In this document: positions 1 to 13,600 of the stretch, piece by piece
How positions within the stretch are numbered: the first letter of the stretch is position 1
Layout of the letters: each line of letters starts with the position of its first letter
Assembly (NCBI GenBank): GCA_032622095.1
Contig: CP136064.1
Location: forward strand, 42,307,912-42,371,911
DNA length: 64,000 nucleotides
From: Siphonodentalium dalli
Lineage: Eukaryota > Mollusca > Scaphopoda > Gadilida > Siphonodentaliidae
Direction of reading: 5' to 3'
The notes under the pieces: model-generated
What the model was told of the DNA's origin: nothing
The model's database searches: none
Seen by the model: the letters and a program-made list of their open reading frames with translations, nothing else
Made by a program: the position numbers and the translations under genes

Positions 1-870
1 TATTGGGTTCTGTCTGCCAATTTTTACCAGAGTTGCAGCCCTTTTTGTCCGCCGACCCAACGGGTTCGGAGGACTATTATAATCAGCCTGTGCGTCCGTC
101 CGTCCGTTCGTGCGTCCGAGGTTTCCGGATGATAACTTTAGTTAGAGTGAACCAAATTAAATTAAATTTGGTATGTGGGTTTACTAGCAGAATAGACAGG
201 TCAAGTTCGAATTCTGGTTCCGTCCGCCAATTTTCACCAGAGTTATGCCCCCTTTTTTACTTAGAATTTGACCGTCTGTTAACATTTTTGGTTTCCGACC
301 GATAACTCCAGTTTGGATTATTTGATCTGAACCAAAGTTGGTATGTGTATTTCCCAGCTAAAGATACAGGCCAAGTTCGAATATGGGTTCCGTCCAATTA
401 TTTTTACATGAGTTACGGCCCTTTTTCGACTTAGAATTTGACCGTCTGTTAACATTTTTGGTTTCCGACCGATAACTCCAGTTTGGATTATTTGATCTGA
501 ACCAAATTTGGTATGTGTCTTTCTCCCAGCAAAACACAGGTCAAGTTCAAATTCGGGTTCCGCCCGCCAATTTTCACCAGAGTTATGTCCCTTTTTGACA
601 TAGAATTTTTGCCAATTTGATGTTTCCCGATGATAACTTTAGTAAATGTGTTCTGAATGAAATTAAATTTGGTATGTAGGTTTACTAGCACTAAAGACAG
701 GTTTTTATGCGCAAACAACGGTCGTATCAAGCCGATGCTTAGAGGCGGACATGAGGTCTACCGACCTTTTATTCAACTTCGAAGTTCAGGTTTTCTTGGC
801 TACTAGGTGATAACGTTAGTTAATGTTAACTGAATGGAATGAAATTTGGTATACAGGTTTGAAAGCATAA
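1..870. repeat. Array R2, tandem units of about 170 bp
   Basis: A unit containing CCGTCCGCCAATTTTCACC, AGAGTTATGCCCC and AAATTTGGTATGTGGG recurs about every 170 bases (near 219, 388 and 559). A CCGTCCGTCCGT microsatellite lies at 87-110. Open frames here are translations of the array. Confidence 0.8.
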
Positions 871-1327
871 TCCACAAGTCAAGTTCAATATTGTTGTTTT
901 TGTCGAGGTATGAGGTGTCTTCTGTGGTTAATTTTGATCTGGACTATACTGTAAAGTATATTATTCTCAATGGAAGGGGAATAGCTCTATTTCTTAGTTT
1001 GAATTATGATGCATTCTGGGTTGACAATAGGGGAAGTCTTTGAATGAATCTTAAAATCTCTATCACTTGGTGAAAACGTTCACCTCCTAGGCCTAGGTTC
1101 CGTATTCTGGTGGAATATATATTTTTGGTTCCTCTACCAAATTGTGTATAATATGGAATATATTGTGTATAATGAATGTTATCTTGGTATTCGAAAATTA
1201 AGTTGGCCTTTAAATGACATTTAAATATCAGAACGATTATTTGGAGCATATAAACATCTTTACCATAAAATGATGATGCAGATATGTTTTACCTTACTCG
1301 TATTTAAAAATCGTGCAGTACTATTTT
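871..1327. other. Non-coding, nothing recognised
   Basis: AT-rich intron sequence without recognisable exons or repeat family. Confidence 0.5.
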
Positions 1328-1526
1328 TCGCTCAGTTTTATTTTCGCGCACTTTGAATTCGCGCACCTAGTTGCGCGAATTCAAAACTGACAAATTGGAC
1401 TTGGCACTGAAAGGGTTAATATTATTCAATATATACACATGTATCTTCAGGAACCAATAAGAATTGAAACTGTCATCCGATACAAACTTTTACGAAAATA
1501 TTTGTGTCAGTTTTGAATTCGCGCAG
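1328..1526. repeat. Inverted repeat with GCGCGAATTC arms and a D-element end
   Basis: GCGCGAATTCAAAACTGACA (near 1372) is inverted near 1505 (TGTCAGTTTTGAATTCGCGC). Between the arms lies a solo D end, GACTTGGCACTGAAAGGGTTAA split at 1398-1419. Confidence 0.6.
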
Positions 1527-1602
1527 CACAGTGCGAATTAAAGTGCTGATGCAGCCAATAAGTTATATTATCATTAATTACTAATACTGATTCTTTTTAC
1601 AG

Positions 1603-1677
1603 TGCAATGTTTTAAATGAGAAACTTCAGGGATTACTACATACTCTAGAACAGGAAGCAGACCAAGCCTCAGCACAG
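1603..1677 (+). CDS. DGKD/DGKH-like: DGK exon 1 of window (post-catalytic linker)
   Basis: Preceded by a T-rich tract ending in CAG and followed by GTAAAT. Encodes 25 residues starting CNVLNEKL, as found in delta/eta just after the catalytic domain. Phase 0 at both ends. A perfect hairpin MITE starts 18 bases after the donor. Confidence 0.82.
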
Positions 1678-4600
1678 GTAAATGACATTTGTGTATACAG
1701 TAATGCCCTAAGTAATCGACCCCATAACCACAGCAGAATTATGGGTAACTTTTCAGGATTTAGTCGGAAATATGGCTTGTTGCCATTCATCGGAAAGCTC
1801 TCCCCGAGAGCTTTCCGATGAATGGCAACAAGCCATATTTCCGACTAAATCCTGAAAAGTTACCCATAATTCTGCTGTGGTTATGGGGGTCGATTACTTA
1901 GGGCATTACTGTACTTTGGTTTACCCGTAATATGATGTTCCTGTTCATAAAAAAGTGTTCACTGATGTAACATATATCATTCTGTATGGACATTCCATTC
2001 CTGTTAACGATTGTTTTTGAAGAGTACATGTAGTTTCAAGACATACATCTGTTCGAAATGTGCTTACAATGTGTATTCATGTAAACTCTTCCGTATAATA
2101 TAGCTTTCCACAGTGTGAATGGCTCCTATGGAAAGATTGAGCACCTTGGTTCTTATAGTTGTACAGTGACTCAACAACAGGCTTCACACTGGCCGGAAAA
2201 TTCTTTTGTTACAGTTTAAATGTCTTAATTGTTTTAACGATGCAGTGATTGACACAGGGTCAGATGGATTCCAACATTTTCAAGTCATTTCAACACTAAA
2301 ATGACATCAACATATTCATGGAAACGAAGGATACTGACTTGTCAGTAATACTCTTGTGTGAGAAGCTTTAGGGAAGTTTATATTACAATGCTAATTATAT
2401 TTCAGTCAGAAGCAAAAGAGAAATCAGCCACTGCCTCAGCCATTCCTTCCAGAATGTATGACGAAGCAAGCATTCCATCCAGTATCCATGACAGAAAGGA
2501 TGCAGACACAGTATCAGGGGAGATTACTGGACCATTTCGACCAACGAAATCCGTGAGTTTCTCTAACAGCTTTCAAGTTACTTTGTACATTATGTGTATT
2601 CTAAATTTTTTAACAATTCTGAAATATATGATATCAGTAGTAATTTAATTGTTGATGCCCCACCCCCTCCCTCCCTTAATGTCCGAGCAGATATCTCAAC
2701 CATCGGTTGTCAGATCTCAATGAAATATGGTATGGATGTTCACCACTGTGAGGACATTCAGGGGAGTGTTCAATCGTTTTGTTCAGGTTTTTCCGTTCTA
2801 GAGTTATTCATCTTTGTTTATCTGGAATTGTTGATTTTTAGCTGTCAGCTTGCGTATCTCATCCATGGATTATAAGATCATGATGAAATTTTGTATCGAT
2901 GTTCACTATCATATGAGCTTTCACTGAAGTGGTCTTGTTTAATTTTCCATTCTATAGTTAATCTTCTTCGTTTATCTGGAAATGTTGATTTTTGTTCCGT
3001 CCATTCAAATATATCAGTCACGGTTATCAGATCTCAATGAAATTTGGTGTGGATGTTCACCATAATGAGGACTTCCAAAGTTGTTTTATATTGTTTTGTT
3101 TGCATTCTTCACTCTGGGGTTATGTTGCTTTGTTTATATAGAAAAAGGTTTCAAAGTCTGAATCTAGATGTTATGTCCCTAAAATATTGTAGATTGAGAG
3201 AAGACCTAATCAAAACTTACAAAATCATTCGGGGACACCATAACATTGATGTTGGTAAGTTATTTGAAAGAAAGCCAGATACAAGAATGAGTGGGCACCA
3301 GTATATCCAGATAAATAGATGACACAAAGACAGTAGATTTATATTTCTTAACCCTTTTATGACAGGAGCTGCACTGGCGCAGCATTAAAGACCCTGAGCC
3401 AGTGCATTCTCTTAGATATGTGAATCGTCCACAGGTCGCCTCGTATATGTAAGAGAATGCACTGGCACAGGGTCTTACAAGATCAAGGTAAATATTGTTA
3501 GGCCAATGCATTCTCTTATATATGCGAGGCGACCTATGGTCGACTCGCATATATAAGAGAATACATTGGCACAGAGTTTTTGTAAAAATTCAGGACGCTC
3601 CAGTCATCAAAGGGTTAAACGAACACGTTCTCAACCAATGGAATAACCTAACAGCTTCAACAGCCTAAAATATCTTCGGTCTGTCTCAATAGAACCATAC
3701 AAATATGGATATCATTGGAACCGGCTCATTGACCACATTGTGATGGTTACAGTTTTGCCCTGTGCCAATGCATTCTCTTATATATGCGAGTCGACCATAG
3801 GTCGCCTCGCATATATAAGAGAATGCATTGGCCTAAAAATGTGTTAAGCCAATGCATTCTCTTATATATGTGAGGCGACCTATGGTCGACTCGCATATAT
3901 AAGAGAATGCATTGGCACAGGGCCGTTCTGTTGGGTAAAGGGTTAAAGTATTCTCATTCATTGGAGGGAAATGTTTAGATAAGGTCAACAAACAATCTAT
4001 TGTCGTTTATTGACCTTATTTTCTGAACATTTCCTAAGGAACTACTCGTCAAATGAGTATTTAGCATAGAAAGATTTATAATGCTATAACAAACCAAAGG
4101 TCATTGTGACTTGTAGCCAAGAACGATAATGTTATGTTATGTTTAAATATGTTATGTTACTTATATCTATTCCTTAGCTGTCATTTTTTTTCACCTCTCT
4201 TCAGGCAATTTTCAAACCACGAGATGCCTTAATGTGTCGTGCTAATAGTTTGAAGAAAGCTGTCAGGCAGATTATAGAACACACAGAAAGAGGTAAATTC
4301 AAAATCTACCCACTAGTTTGTTTTTTTAGTTAAATGTCTAAGTATTCCAACAAATGAATGAAATTCATCTGAAAACTACTTAACTTAAGTTGAGCTGCAG
4401 TGTCATTGACACTTTCATGTATAATTTATTGCAAAAACTATTGTGTACTCTATTTCTGTTACTTTAGATCTCGCGAGAATAAAGGGTCAAACTGAAAGAG
4501 TAACTCAGGAATGGGTTATAATATTTTTATAGTTTTGAATTTAGCAAGACAATAATCCTTCGGTTATATCTAGAATGGTTGTTAATTAAGAACAAGTGAT

Positions 4601-7600
4601 GATAATCACCTTTGTTTAACCAAGTGTTCCATTTCAATATAAGAAGGGAAAGGCTTAAATATTAATGACTAACTTTCCAAATCAGTAGAATCCGGGCGTG
4701 CAGAGAACGCGCTTTAATCCCGTAGTCTCCTGCACAATCTGGGAGTATGATAACGGCTTATAACATCTCCATTTCAAGTCAGAGTTTAGTGTGTCTGCAG
4801 AATGATGTCCCCAGAGGGTGAATTTAGTGACGCTATCCCGCATAGTGAGCTAGCATCACCAAATTCACCCTCTGGGGACCTCATTCTACTTGGGCCTCAA
4901 CTGTTCTGGGAGACCTAGGATCAGATTGAAGTCCCCCAATGAAGTTGGTAATGTTCACCCATTAGTCACCTCGAATATGCAATTTATCTTCTGCAAATTA
5001 TGGGAAGCAGAATGAGGTCCCCAGAGGGTGAATTTGGTGATGCTAGCCCACTTTGCTAAAACTCAGACTTGGATATGTTGCATTTATATCTCGTTGGCTG
5101 TGTGTATATATATATATATACAGTAGTATATATATATATATACAGTAATGCTCTAATTAATCGACTCCTTAACCACAGCAGAATTATGGGTAACTTTTCA
5201 GGATTTAGTCGGAAATATGGCTTGTTGCCATTCATCGGAAAGCTCTCTCACACAGCCAACGGGATATAAATGCAACATATTGCTCCATTTCAGCTGTGGA
5301 TGAGCAGAACTTACAGACAGTCCAACAGGAACAAAATCTACAGAGGTGTGAAACAATGTCTGAAAAAGGCAGCATAGATGAAGAAGGTGAACTGTATGCA
5401 AACCGATCTAGTCAATCAACCCCAACATTGTCAATGTTATCAGAGAAAATTGCTGGCAGCTCAGAAAACATTACTCATGCACGACCGATATCACCACCAA
5501 TTCCAGGTGAGGATAATTTACATTTAAACATTACTCAAGCACGACCGATATCGCCACCAATTCCAGGTGAAGATAATTTACATTTTTTTATGTGCACTTA
5601 CATAGAATTTAGAAACTCGTAGTTAAGTATTGGGCTTAAAGATGGTGTATCTCTTCCTAAATACGTTTAGTTTCTGGGCCTAAAATAATAAATATGAGTC
5701 GAAGACACCTGTCCGGAAACGCTTTTGTCAAATAATATTGATTTTATATTGATATTTTCTTATATATTGCGATAATCAATTGGGACATTTTGTTGCAACT
5801 ATTTTTAGAACAGACCTTCATGAAGCATTCACATGATAGAGATAGAGTTTTCCTGCTTGCCATGCTCTGCGAGCCTTATAATTTGATTATATGTATTATA
5901 ACAGGAAATTTGAAATAAAATAAATTTTATTTGATAGAAGCATTTCCAGACAGGGGGCTTCGAGTTCATATCTATTATTTTATACCCAGGAAACTATATA
6001 AAACTTGTTATAGGAAGAGATCTTAGACCATCTTTAATTACAATTATTATTCTCTAGAATAAATGCAGAAGTCTTGAATTTTTATATCAAATTTGCTGTT
6101 GATGGTGAATAATAACTCCGAAGCTCAATGGTTTTAGAGTTAGACTTGTAACATCTGTAACCATGGTCACATGAGTTTGATGCTCATCGACAGACTGCTG
6201 AGTTCCACTACAGTGGCTAGGTTTATACGCTGTTCAAATCTGATGCCTAGTTGTGACAGAAAGGTCACTCGTACTGTGGCAGCGTTGTAGTACATAGGCG
6301 CTAAATATGGACATGGCTTGTTGGGTAATCGTAAGGGAAGCGGTGTAATGTAGCAAGAGCTATACTCTGACCTTGACCTCATTTAACGGTATACTCACAA
6401 ATCGACTCCACCCACCCGTATGTGCAATTTCACTTATATATCAAGATGTTCCGCCCACTTTGGTGTCTTAAAAACCACCCGAAAGAGATCCGTCAATTAG
6501 TTGAATATAACGTGATTGCCAATTTGGGGTGAAGGTCAGAGTATAGCTCTTGCGACGTTACCCCGCTACCAAGCGTAAGCTGGTCCAGTGAAGCACCTGT
6601 AAAATTGCAGCAGACATAAGACTTTGCATTGCTCAATAACTTGGGTAATAATGTAATTTGTTATTACATTGCTTTGAGCTTTGGATAAGCACTGTATACA
6701 AATTTTCTATTAGTAGTCGCATTTTACTCAAGCCTTTGTATCTCTGGAAATATATCAGCAATGTTTTCAACGTTTTGAGGAAGGCTTATCCCTTTCTATA
6801 CTAAATGGATTCTCCCACCCAGTTATAAAAGTATCTGTTGGAATGGTCTATCATTCATTTGGAGGGGTGTCCATGACAAATATGCAGAAAACAGGCATAG
6901 GAAACTATAATATACAATGTATGATCAGAATTATTCATTTTAATGGTGGGAAATGTTCAGATAATAAGTTTGTTGAAATTATCATGAATGAGTATTTAGT
7001 ATAGAAAAGGTTAAATTCCATTTGAACAGAATAATGAAAACTAGAAATATTTGACCACCACTAAATAATATCCTGAATATTATCTAAAAACAATATATTT
7101 AAGTATCACCAGACTGTTAAGTTGTCAGAAATTTGTTTTCTATAGCCAGAAACCAGCCTAGAGGTTTTAATTAGAAGTGGACTATTGTCAAGGAGAAGTC
7201 ATAATGGCTCAAGTTAAATTTACACCCCAACATCACCATTCAATGATCCAATAAGTATTATGCAATACAATAGCCCATTTATAAAATGATTATAATGAGT
7301 AAAGACACCATTATAATAAGAAATGCAGTTTAAATATGCTATAGGGACATTATGCATACTGGTATACGAGAGAGAATTCACTTCTCCCTGAGACAAAATT
7401 AGTGAGAAGTGACACAAATTAAGAAGAAGATATCTCCCAAGTGGTATGCGGCTTATACGGACCCTGGCTCTTACGGACCCTGGCTTTTACGGACCACCGG
7501 CTGATACGGACCCCGGCTCATACGGACCTCAATTAAAATATGCAATTTTCAAACTTATATTTATGAATTTAATATATAATTATGATTGTCTTGTCACACA

Positions 7601-10600
7601 TATATCTGTATTAATTGAGAATTTCGGTGATTTTTTTGGTGATTTTCAAACTTATATTTATGAATTTAATATATAATTATGATTGTCTTTTCACACATAT
7701 ATGTGTATTAATTGAGAATTTCTGTGATGTTCTGGCTTGAAAAAAGCATTTATTGAATCGTGTTAATTAATCTCTTCACCGTTGTATAAACACGCGTGTG
7801 TGATCCCTTTATGTCGTTGTATAAACAGACACGCAGTGATAAATGGTCAGTGAATGGTGATCAGGATGAATCCACTGAGTTTGATTTGTCTGTTCATTTG
7901 ATGTAACGTTGTTCCATTTTGTTATCATCATATTTTTGTTGTCAGTATTTGAATTTATTTAAATAAACATAAAAAATAAAATTGTATATTTTAATTGAGG
8001 TCCGTATGAGCCAGGGTCCGTATAAGCCAAGGGTCCGTATAAGCCAGGGTCCGTATCAGCCGGAGGTCCATTTGAGCCAGGGTCCGTATGAGCCAGGGTC
8101 CGTAAGAGCCAGGGTCCGTATCAGCCGGCATTCTCCCAAGTCGCCCTCTAGACTGGTCATTAATATTTAGAGCATTGATATTTCTCTTGAAAGCAGTATC
8201 TTGATTATTTTTCTGTCTGCTACTTCAGATGGTTCACGTTCACCCAGGACACAAACATCTCGTCGTATCAGCAGCATGAGCACATTCCCTCGCTCAGCCA
8301 GTGTAGGAGGTAACCTACACACAAGCTCAAAATCTGTTCCTGACAAAGTTACCAAGCCAGACATTCCACGATCACTACTGGGTACGCCATTCTGGGATAT
8401 CAAACTATTGCCAGGTACATTCAAACTTCGTTAAGTCAAATCGCAAGGGACCGTTGGATTACATCAAGTTATCCATGTGTTTGACTTGACCATTTCGACC
8501 ATTTGGTGACCCGAACATATCCACTTTCGACTTGCCATGTTTATTTTATTGACTTTGCACAAAAGCTCAGCCAGGACCAGGCAATGACTTCGACTTAAGT
8601 GGGTTTTTCAAGTTACCGACGTTCGACTTAACAAAGTTTGACTGTATCTAAAGCAGCAGCAACAAATTTCAATCAGATCACCAATTTTTGGTCTAGTAGA
8701 GAGTCATCTCGTTACTGGATATTTTTTCTTTCAGTTTTTATACACCCATTTTAAAAATGGGACGCGTTATGTTTTTGGTCTGTCCATCCATCCCAATGCA
8801 CAAAATTTGTTGGGTGAACAGATTTTTTGTTTGCCTTCTGGCAAATCAGATTGTGGGGGCCCGATTTTCCGTTCACCATAGCACCAATAGGGTGATTGAA
8901 AACTCAATGGAGTTTCTACTACTTTGAAAGTTTGATTATTCAATCAATCAAGGAATTGGAAGCCTATGAAAGTAATCTCCAATTTATTCATCAAGTGTGA
9001 AAATCCGACAGCCAAACATTTCAAACGATGTCAGTTTCTTTTAATTTATCCCACACATGTCATAGAATTTTTTTACCTCACAAATTAGAAATATCGTTTT
9101 GACAGCGTAGTATAATAATTCACACATCACTAATTTCACAGATAGTACACAGTCCTACTAGCACGTGACTGTTTAATCGTCAAGCATCAATAGGTTATCA
9201 GATCTCAATGAAATTTGGTATGGACGTTCACTATGAGTACATACCATTCTAACAAATTGGAATTTCAAGGACAAGAAACACTGCAAGTATTTTCATTCAC
9301 TGACAGAAAGGTTAATACTTCTGATTGTTGTTGCAAGACTGGTTTTATTGTCACCTTTAGTGATTTGGTACTTTACTATAGTAAAAGATGATAGAACCGA
9401 AATGATGTGTAGAGAATAACTATTTAATTCAATGAGCACTAACTTAAAATGTTACTCAGTAGGCTATAGAATTATCTAAAAGAAAAATTCAGTATGGCAA
9501 CAATTAAAACTCAGAATGTTAATAATCTTTACAGGTATAAGCAGTAACATTGCTAGTCAACTAGCTGGTGGAAGCTTTATCAGTAAGGTTCTACTAGCGA
9601 ACGCTGATGCATTGTGTGCCGCCACATTCCCATTGATTGAGGAAGACATTCCATTGTAAGTAGTTATATCCCCACTATTTGAAGAAAAATGGGGGGTGTG
9701 TTCTGTGTTGACTTGGTCCATATGTCTGTGTTGTCGTCTATCCGTCTGGCATATATCTCAACCATGGGTTGAAGGATCTGCATGTAATTATGCCCCCTTT
9801 TTATGTGTACCCATACCATGTATGGTACACATAATGCCGACGTCCGGATCAACCATCCGTCGTTCGTCCTGCCCATGTTTCAATTTGGCACCATTGGCAT
9901 ATGCCAACACAATGTGTAACTTAATGTTTGTTATGAATTAGTCCTTTGTTTGGATAATCCCATGGGATACTTACATGATACCCTTGTGTTGGGATGATCA
10001 ACTAATAATCATACCATCTCAACCACCTACAAATGAATAAACAGGAATCCATAATGCCTCTGTTTTTTATTGCTTAATTTGGTAGCAAGATATTTTAGTA
10101 TCAAAATATTCCAGTAAAATTCATAGAATTTATGAAAACTTTTCTTTGACAGGAATTACACAGGATTTTCATTGTTGTTAATCTTACAGGAGTGAGTACA
10201 GAGAGAAATGTGTAATGAACAACTATTTTGGTATTGGATTGGATGCTAAGATAGCTCTAGATTTCCAGAACAAACGGGAGGAACATCCAGAAAAATGCAG
10301 GTAAATACTGAAGAATTATCTAATGCTATCACTCATGACTATTCTTTTTCTATTTATAGTAACAGTTTTTGTAATCTAAATTTTTTCTGAGAGGTTCGGT
10401 ACTTGTTTTTGGTCTTTGACTCTTATTGTAGTCTGTGTGTTAGCAAAATGTGGTTACACAATAATGCATTGTCATTATCTGAGAATAAATATATTGTTGG
10501 TCTGACATTTTGTACAGTGCCATCTGCCTCCCCCAAACCCACCCTCCCTGAGTTTGGAATTTATTATACGTTTTGTGAAGTTGTGTGAAATATGGTGAGT

Positions 10601-13600
10601 TTGTTAGTTTCACGTTATTTCATTAAATATAACTTTTTATTATTATTTAATATTTTAATTCAATTAGTAAAACACGTACTCGATGATATTGGAATCACAC
10701 TGGGATGATACTTTAACATAATAACGGCCAACTAATTACTTTTATGGACAAAATCACAAGAAAATTTAGAAGCTCAACTAAAAAAGAGTTATTGGAAATT
10801 TCAAAAACATAAACATTGGTTGCTGTCGTATCTAATCCCATACTATGTCAATGCTTTCTAGAAGAAATTTTTCGGAAGTTCTATCTCCTAGTGGACGCTT
10901 CCAGATGTTCCCATCTTGGCGGTGAAATATATATTTCGTTCCTATTTCATGGCCCAAATCATTAGCAAAACTGTGTTAATCTGCTATATTAAAATAATTG
11001 GAGACTCAAACATTATATGTGCCTTTAAAGACATATTATGTACTTGTTCGGGTGCGTGAAACTGATAAATTAGTTCTCAGGCGCTATGCCAACTTGGAGA
11101 ATGTGGCATTCTACTAACATCGCCCAAATTGACCATACAACTCCATAGAAAACACCTTCTGAACTACGCTCAATTGTAAATATTTACATCTCAATTCGGG
11201 ACGCAACATTCGCCGATAAACTAACACAAAAATTCGCCATCGATACTCATTGCATTTAATAAATATATAAGACTGACGGTGTGTGTTGTAAATTTGGATT
11301 AATATTCATAAAAATAACTACTTTGAGAAAGACTATTCTCCATTTCTATGTGATCACCCCACCGGAGTGTTTCACATCACTTTAATTACAAAAGTGAATT
11401 TAGTTTATTTATCCTGTTATTATCCTCTCTTCAGGAGTCGAACAAAGAACATGATGTGGTATGGTGTGCTTGGTGGCAAGGAAATATTACATCGAACTTT
11501 TAAAAATCTAGACCAAAAAGTGCAACTAGAATGTGATGGACAGAGAATACCTCTGCCCAGCTTACAGGGTATTGTGATATTAAACATCTCAAGGTAAGTT
11601 CAATATGAGACCAATTAAATGTAGGTTATCACCACCATGTTGGTTTCTGAGAACCGTCTTCAAGTCAAGCTACAGTAATGCCCTAAGTAATCGACTCCTT
11701 AAACACAGCAGAATTATGGGTAACTTTTCAGGATTTAGTCGGAAATATGGCTTGTTGCCATTCATCGGAAAGCTCTCGGGGAGAGCTTTCCGATGAATGG
11801 CAAATGTCCACAATTAGATATTTAGATAATTATTTGTTGAAGATGTAATATCTAAAAGGCATCGGAAGAGAGATTATTTAGATTTCGTGGCAAATTGTAG
11901 TTTTTTACTCCATAAGATTATCCATTCACCAATTAATGTCTGGAATTCTTGGAAAATAAATTAAAATAAAAAGTCTCCCTCCCTCATCAAATTTTTCGTA
12001 TATAATTGCCTGAGAACACAGATAATTGGGGGGGGGAGGCATCTTCTTACTATAGTATATGCATATGGATAGTAACTTCACTGCCTTGTGGCGTTTATGG
12101 CCCTCCACCTTCATGACAAATTTATTTTGTTCATATTTTTGATATATATATTAGTTGTTTATATTAATAAACAGCCCATTGAATATGAACTAGTGTTTAG
12201 TTGTCTATGAACAAGCTTATCCTTGGAGTGCCTCCCTCTCCCACTCAGTTCCTTATATCTCAGGTTAATTAGATTCTGAAGAACATAAATTTATTTTTAG
12301 TGTCCTAAACGTTGCACAAAATAAGGGAAATTCCCGCTGATGCCTGTTGAAAAGCTAATTAAGATTTTTTTTATCAGGACTTTCAGTATTAATTTTACTG
12401 CTGCAGGGTAAAATTTAATAGATGGCTAATATATCATTGATAAGTGTCCTACATTATATATGCAAACAACAATGATTTATATGGATCAAATGATATTCTT
12501 TTTACTTTAATTTGGACGCATTTTGGCCTATACAGTTGAGATGGTATTTGGCAGCTGATCAACTGGCTTCATGTGAAAAGAATATTTCACTAGGAATTGA
12601 TGTAATAACATATAGTTTCATGTTGTTTGAAACTATCACATAACAAGGTCTTTGTGATTTTTTTCTAATGTCATACTTTATTTTCAGCTTTGGTGGTGGA
12701 TCCAATTTTTGGGGAGGCACCAAAGAAGATGACGTAAGCATTTATTTTGAAACAATTGTTTTGCCCATGTGGATTATGTCAGGGTTAATTGAAACGAATG
12801 ACTGGACACTCGGATTGATAATGGCCAAACTCAAATGTCCGAAACATTTTAGTTCTGAATGTCCAGTCATGAGTACATTTAACTGACTTTTAAAGTTTCA
12901 AAATATAGACAAAGGAATTACTTTTATACTGATGAAAAATTTTGACAAATGAGAATGCTTTTCTTTATAAAAAAATAGTCCTCGACTGACAAACAAATCG
13001 CACCCTTTGGCATGGTTCAAGTTAGTGGAGTTCTATAAAACTTGTTCAAAACCATCATAGATATTAGTGTTGTGCTGTACATAGTATATTAATATACGTA
13101 ATATATATATATGGTTCGACTCAATTATCTATTTAGGCCACATATGCATATAAGAAAACTTTGGACCAAATAGCACATTTATCATGATGTATCTAGTAGA
13201 AAAAGAGTAACTCTATTACTGTGCTCCCGCATGTTGGCATGTGTGTTACACACATATATGCAAATGATATGAACGCCCCTATCAACAATAAAATGAATTA
13301 TGTTGGATTCATGAACTCTATGCAAATGTTCTTATTTGTAGTGGAGTGTATATTCATTAGAAATGCATTAGTTCTGTGTCAGAGGTTTCAGTGGAGGCTG
13401 CTTATGCATAAATTTTCATGATATGAATATTCTATTTTATGAATGTCGACTTGTGGTACAATCAAGCCTGATATAGCTTGTCTATCATTTGCAGAATGAG
13501 GTCCCCAGAGAGTGAATTTAGTGATGCTATCCTGCATAGTGGGCAGGCATCACTAAATTCACCCTCTGGGGACATCATTCTGCTTAGGCCTCATCTTCTC

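Noticed and set aside
3-305. 100-residue frame at the left edge, possibly an upstream DGK exon
   Set aside because: It is array R2; the same peptide phrases recur at 33376-34057 and do not resemble a kinase domain.
13221-13421. Open frame in intron 9
   Set aside because: No splice-compatible borders, and exon 9 to exon 10 is contiguous in the family.
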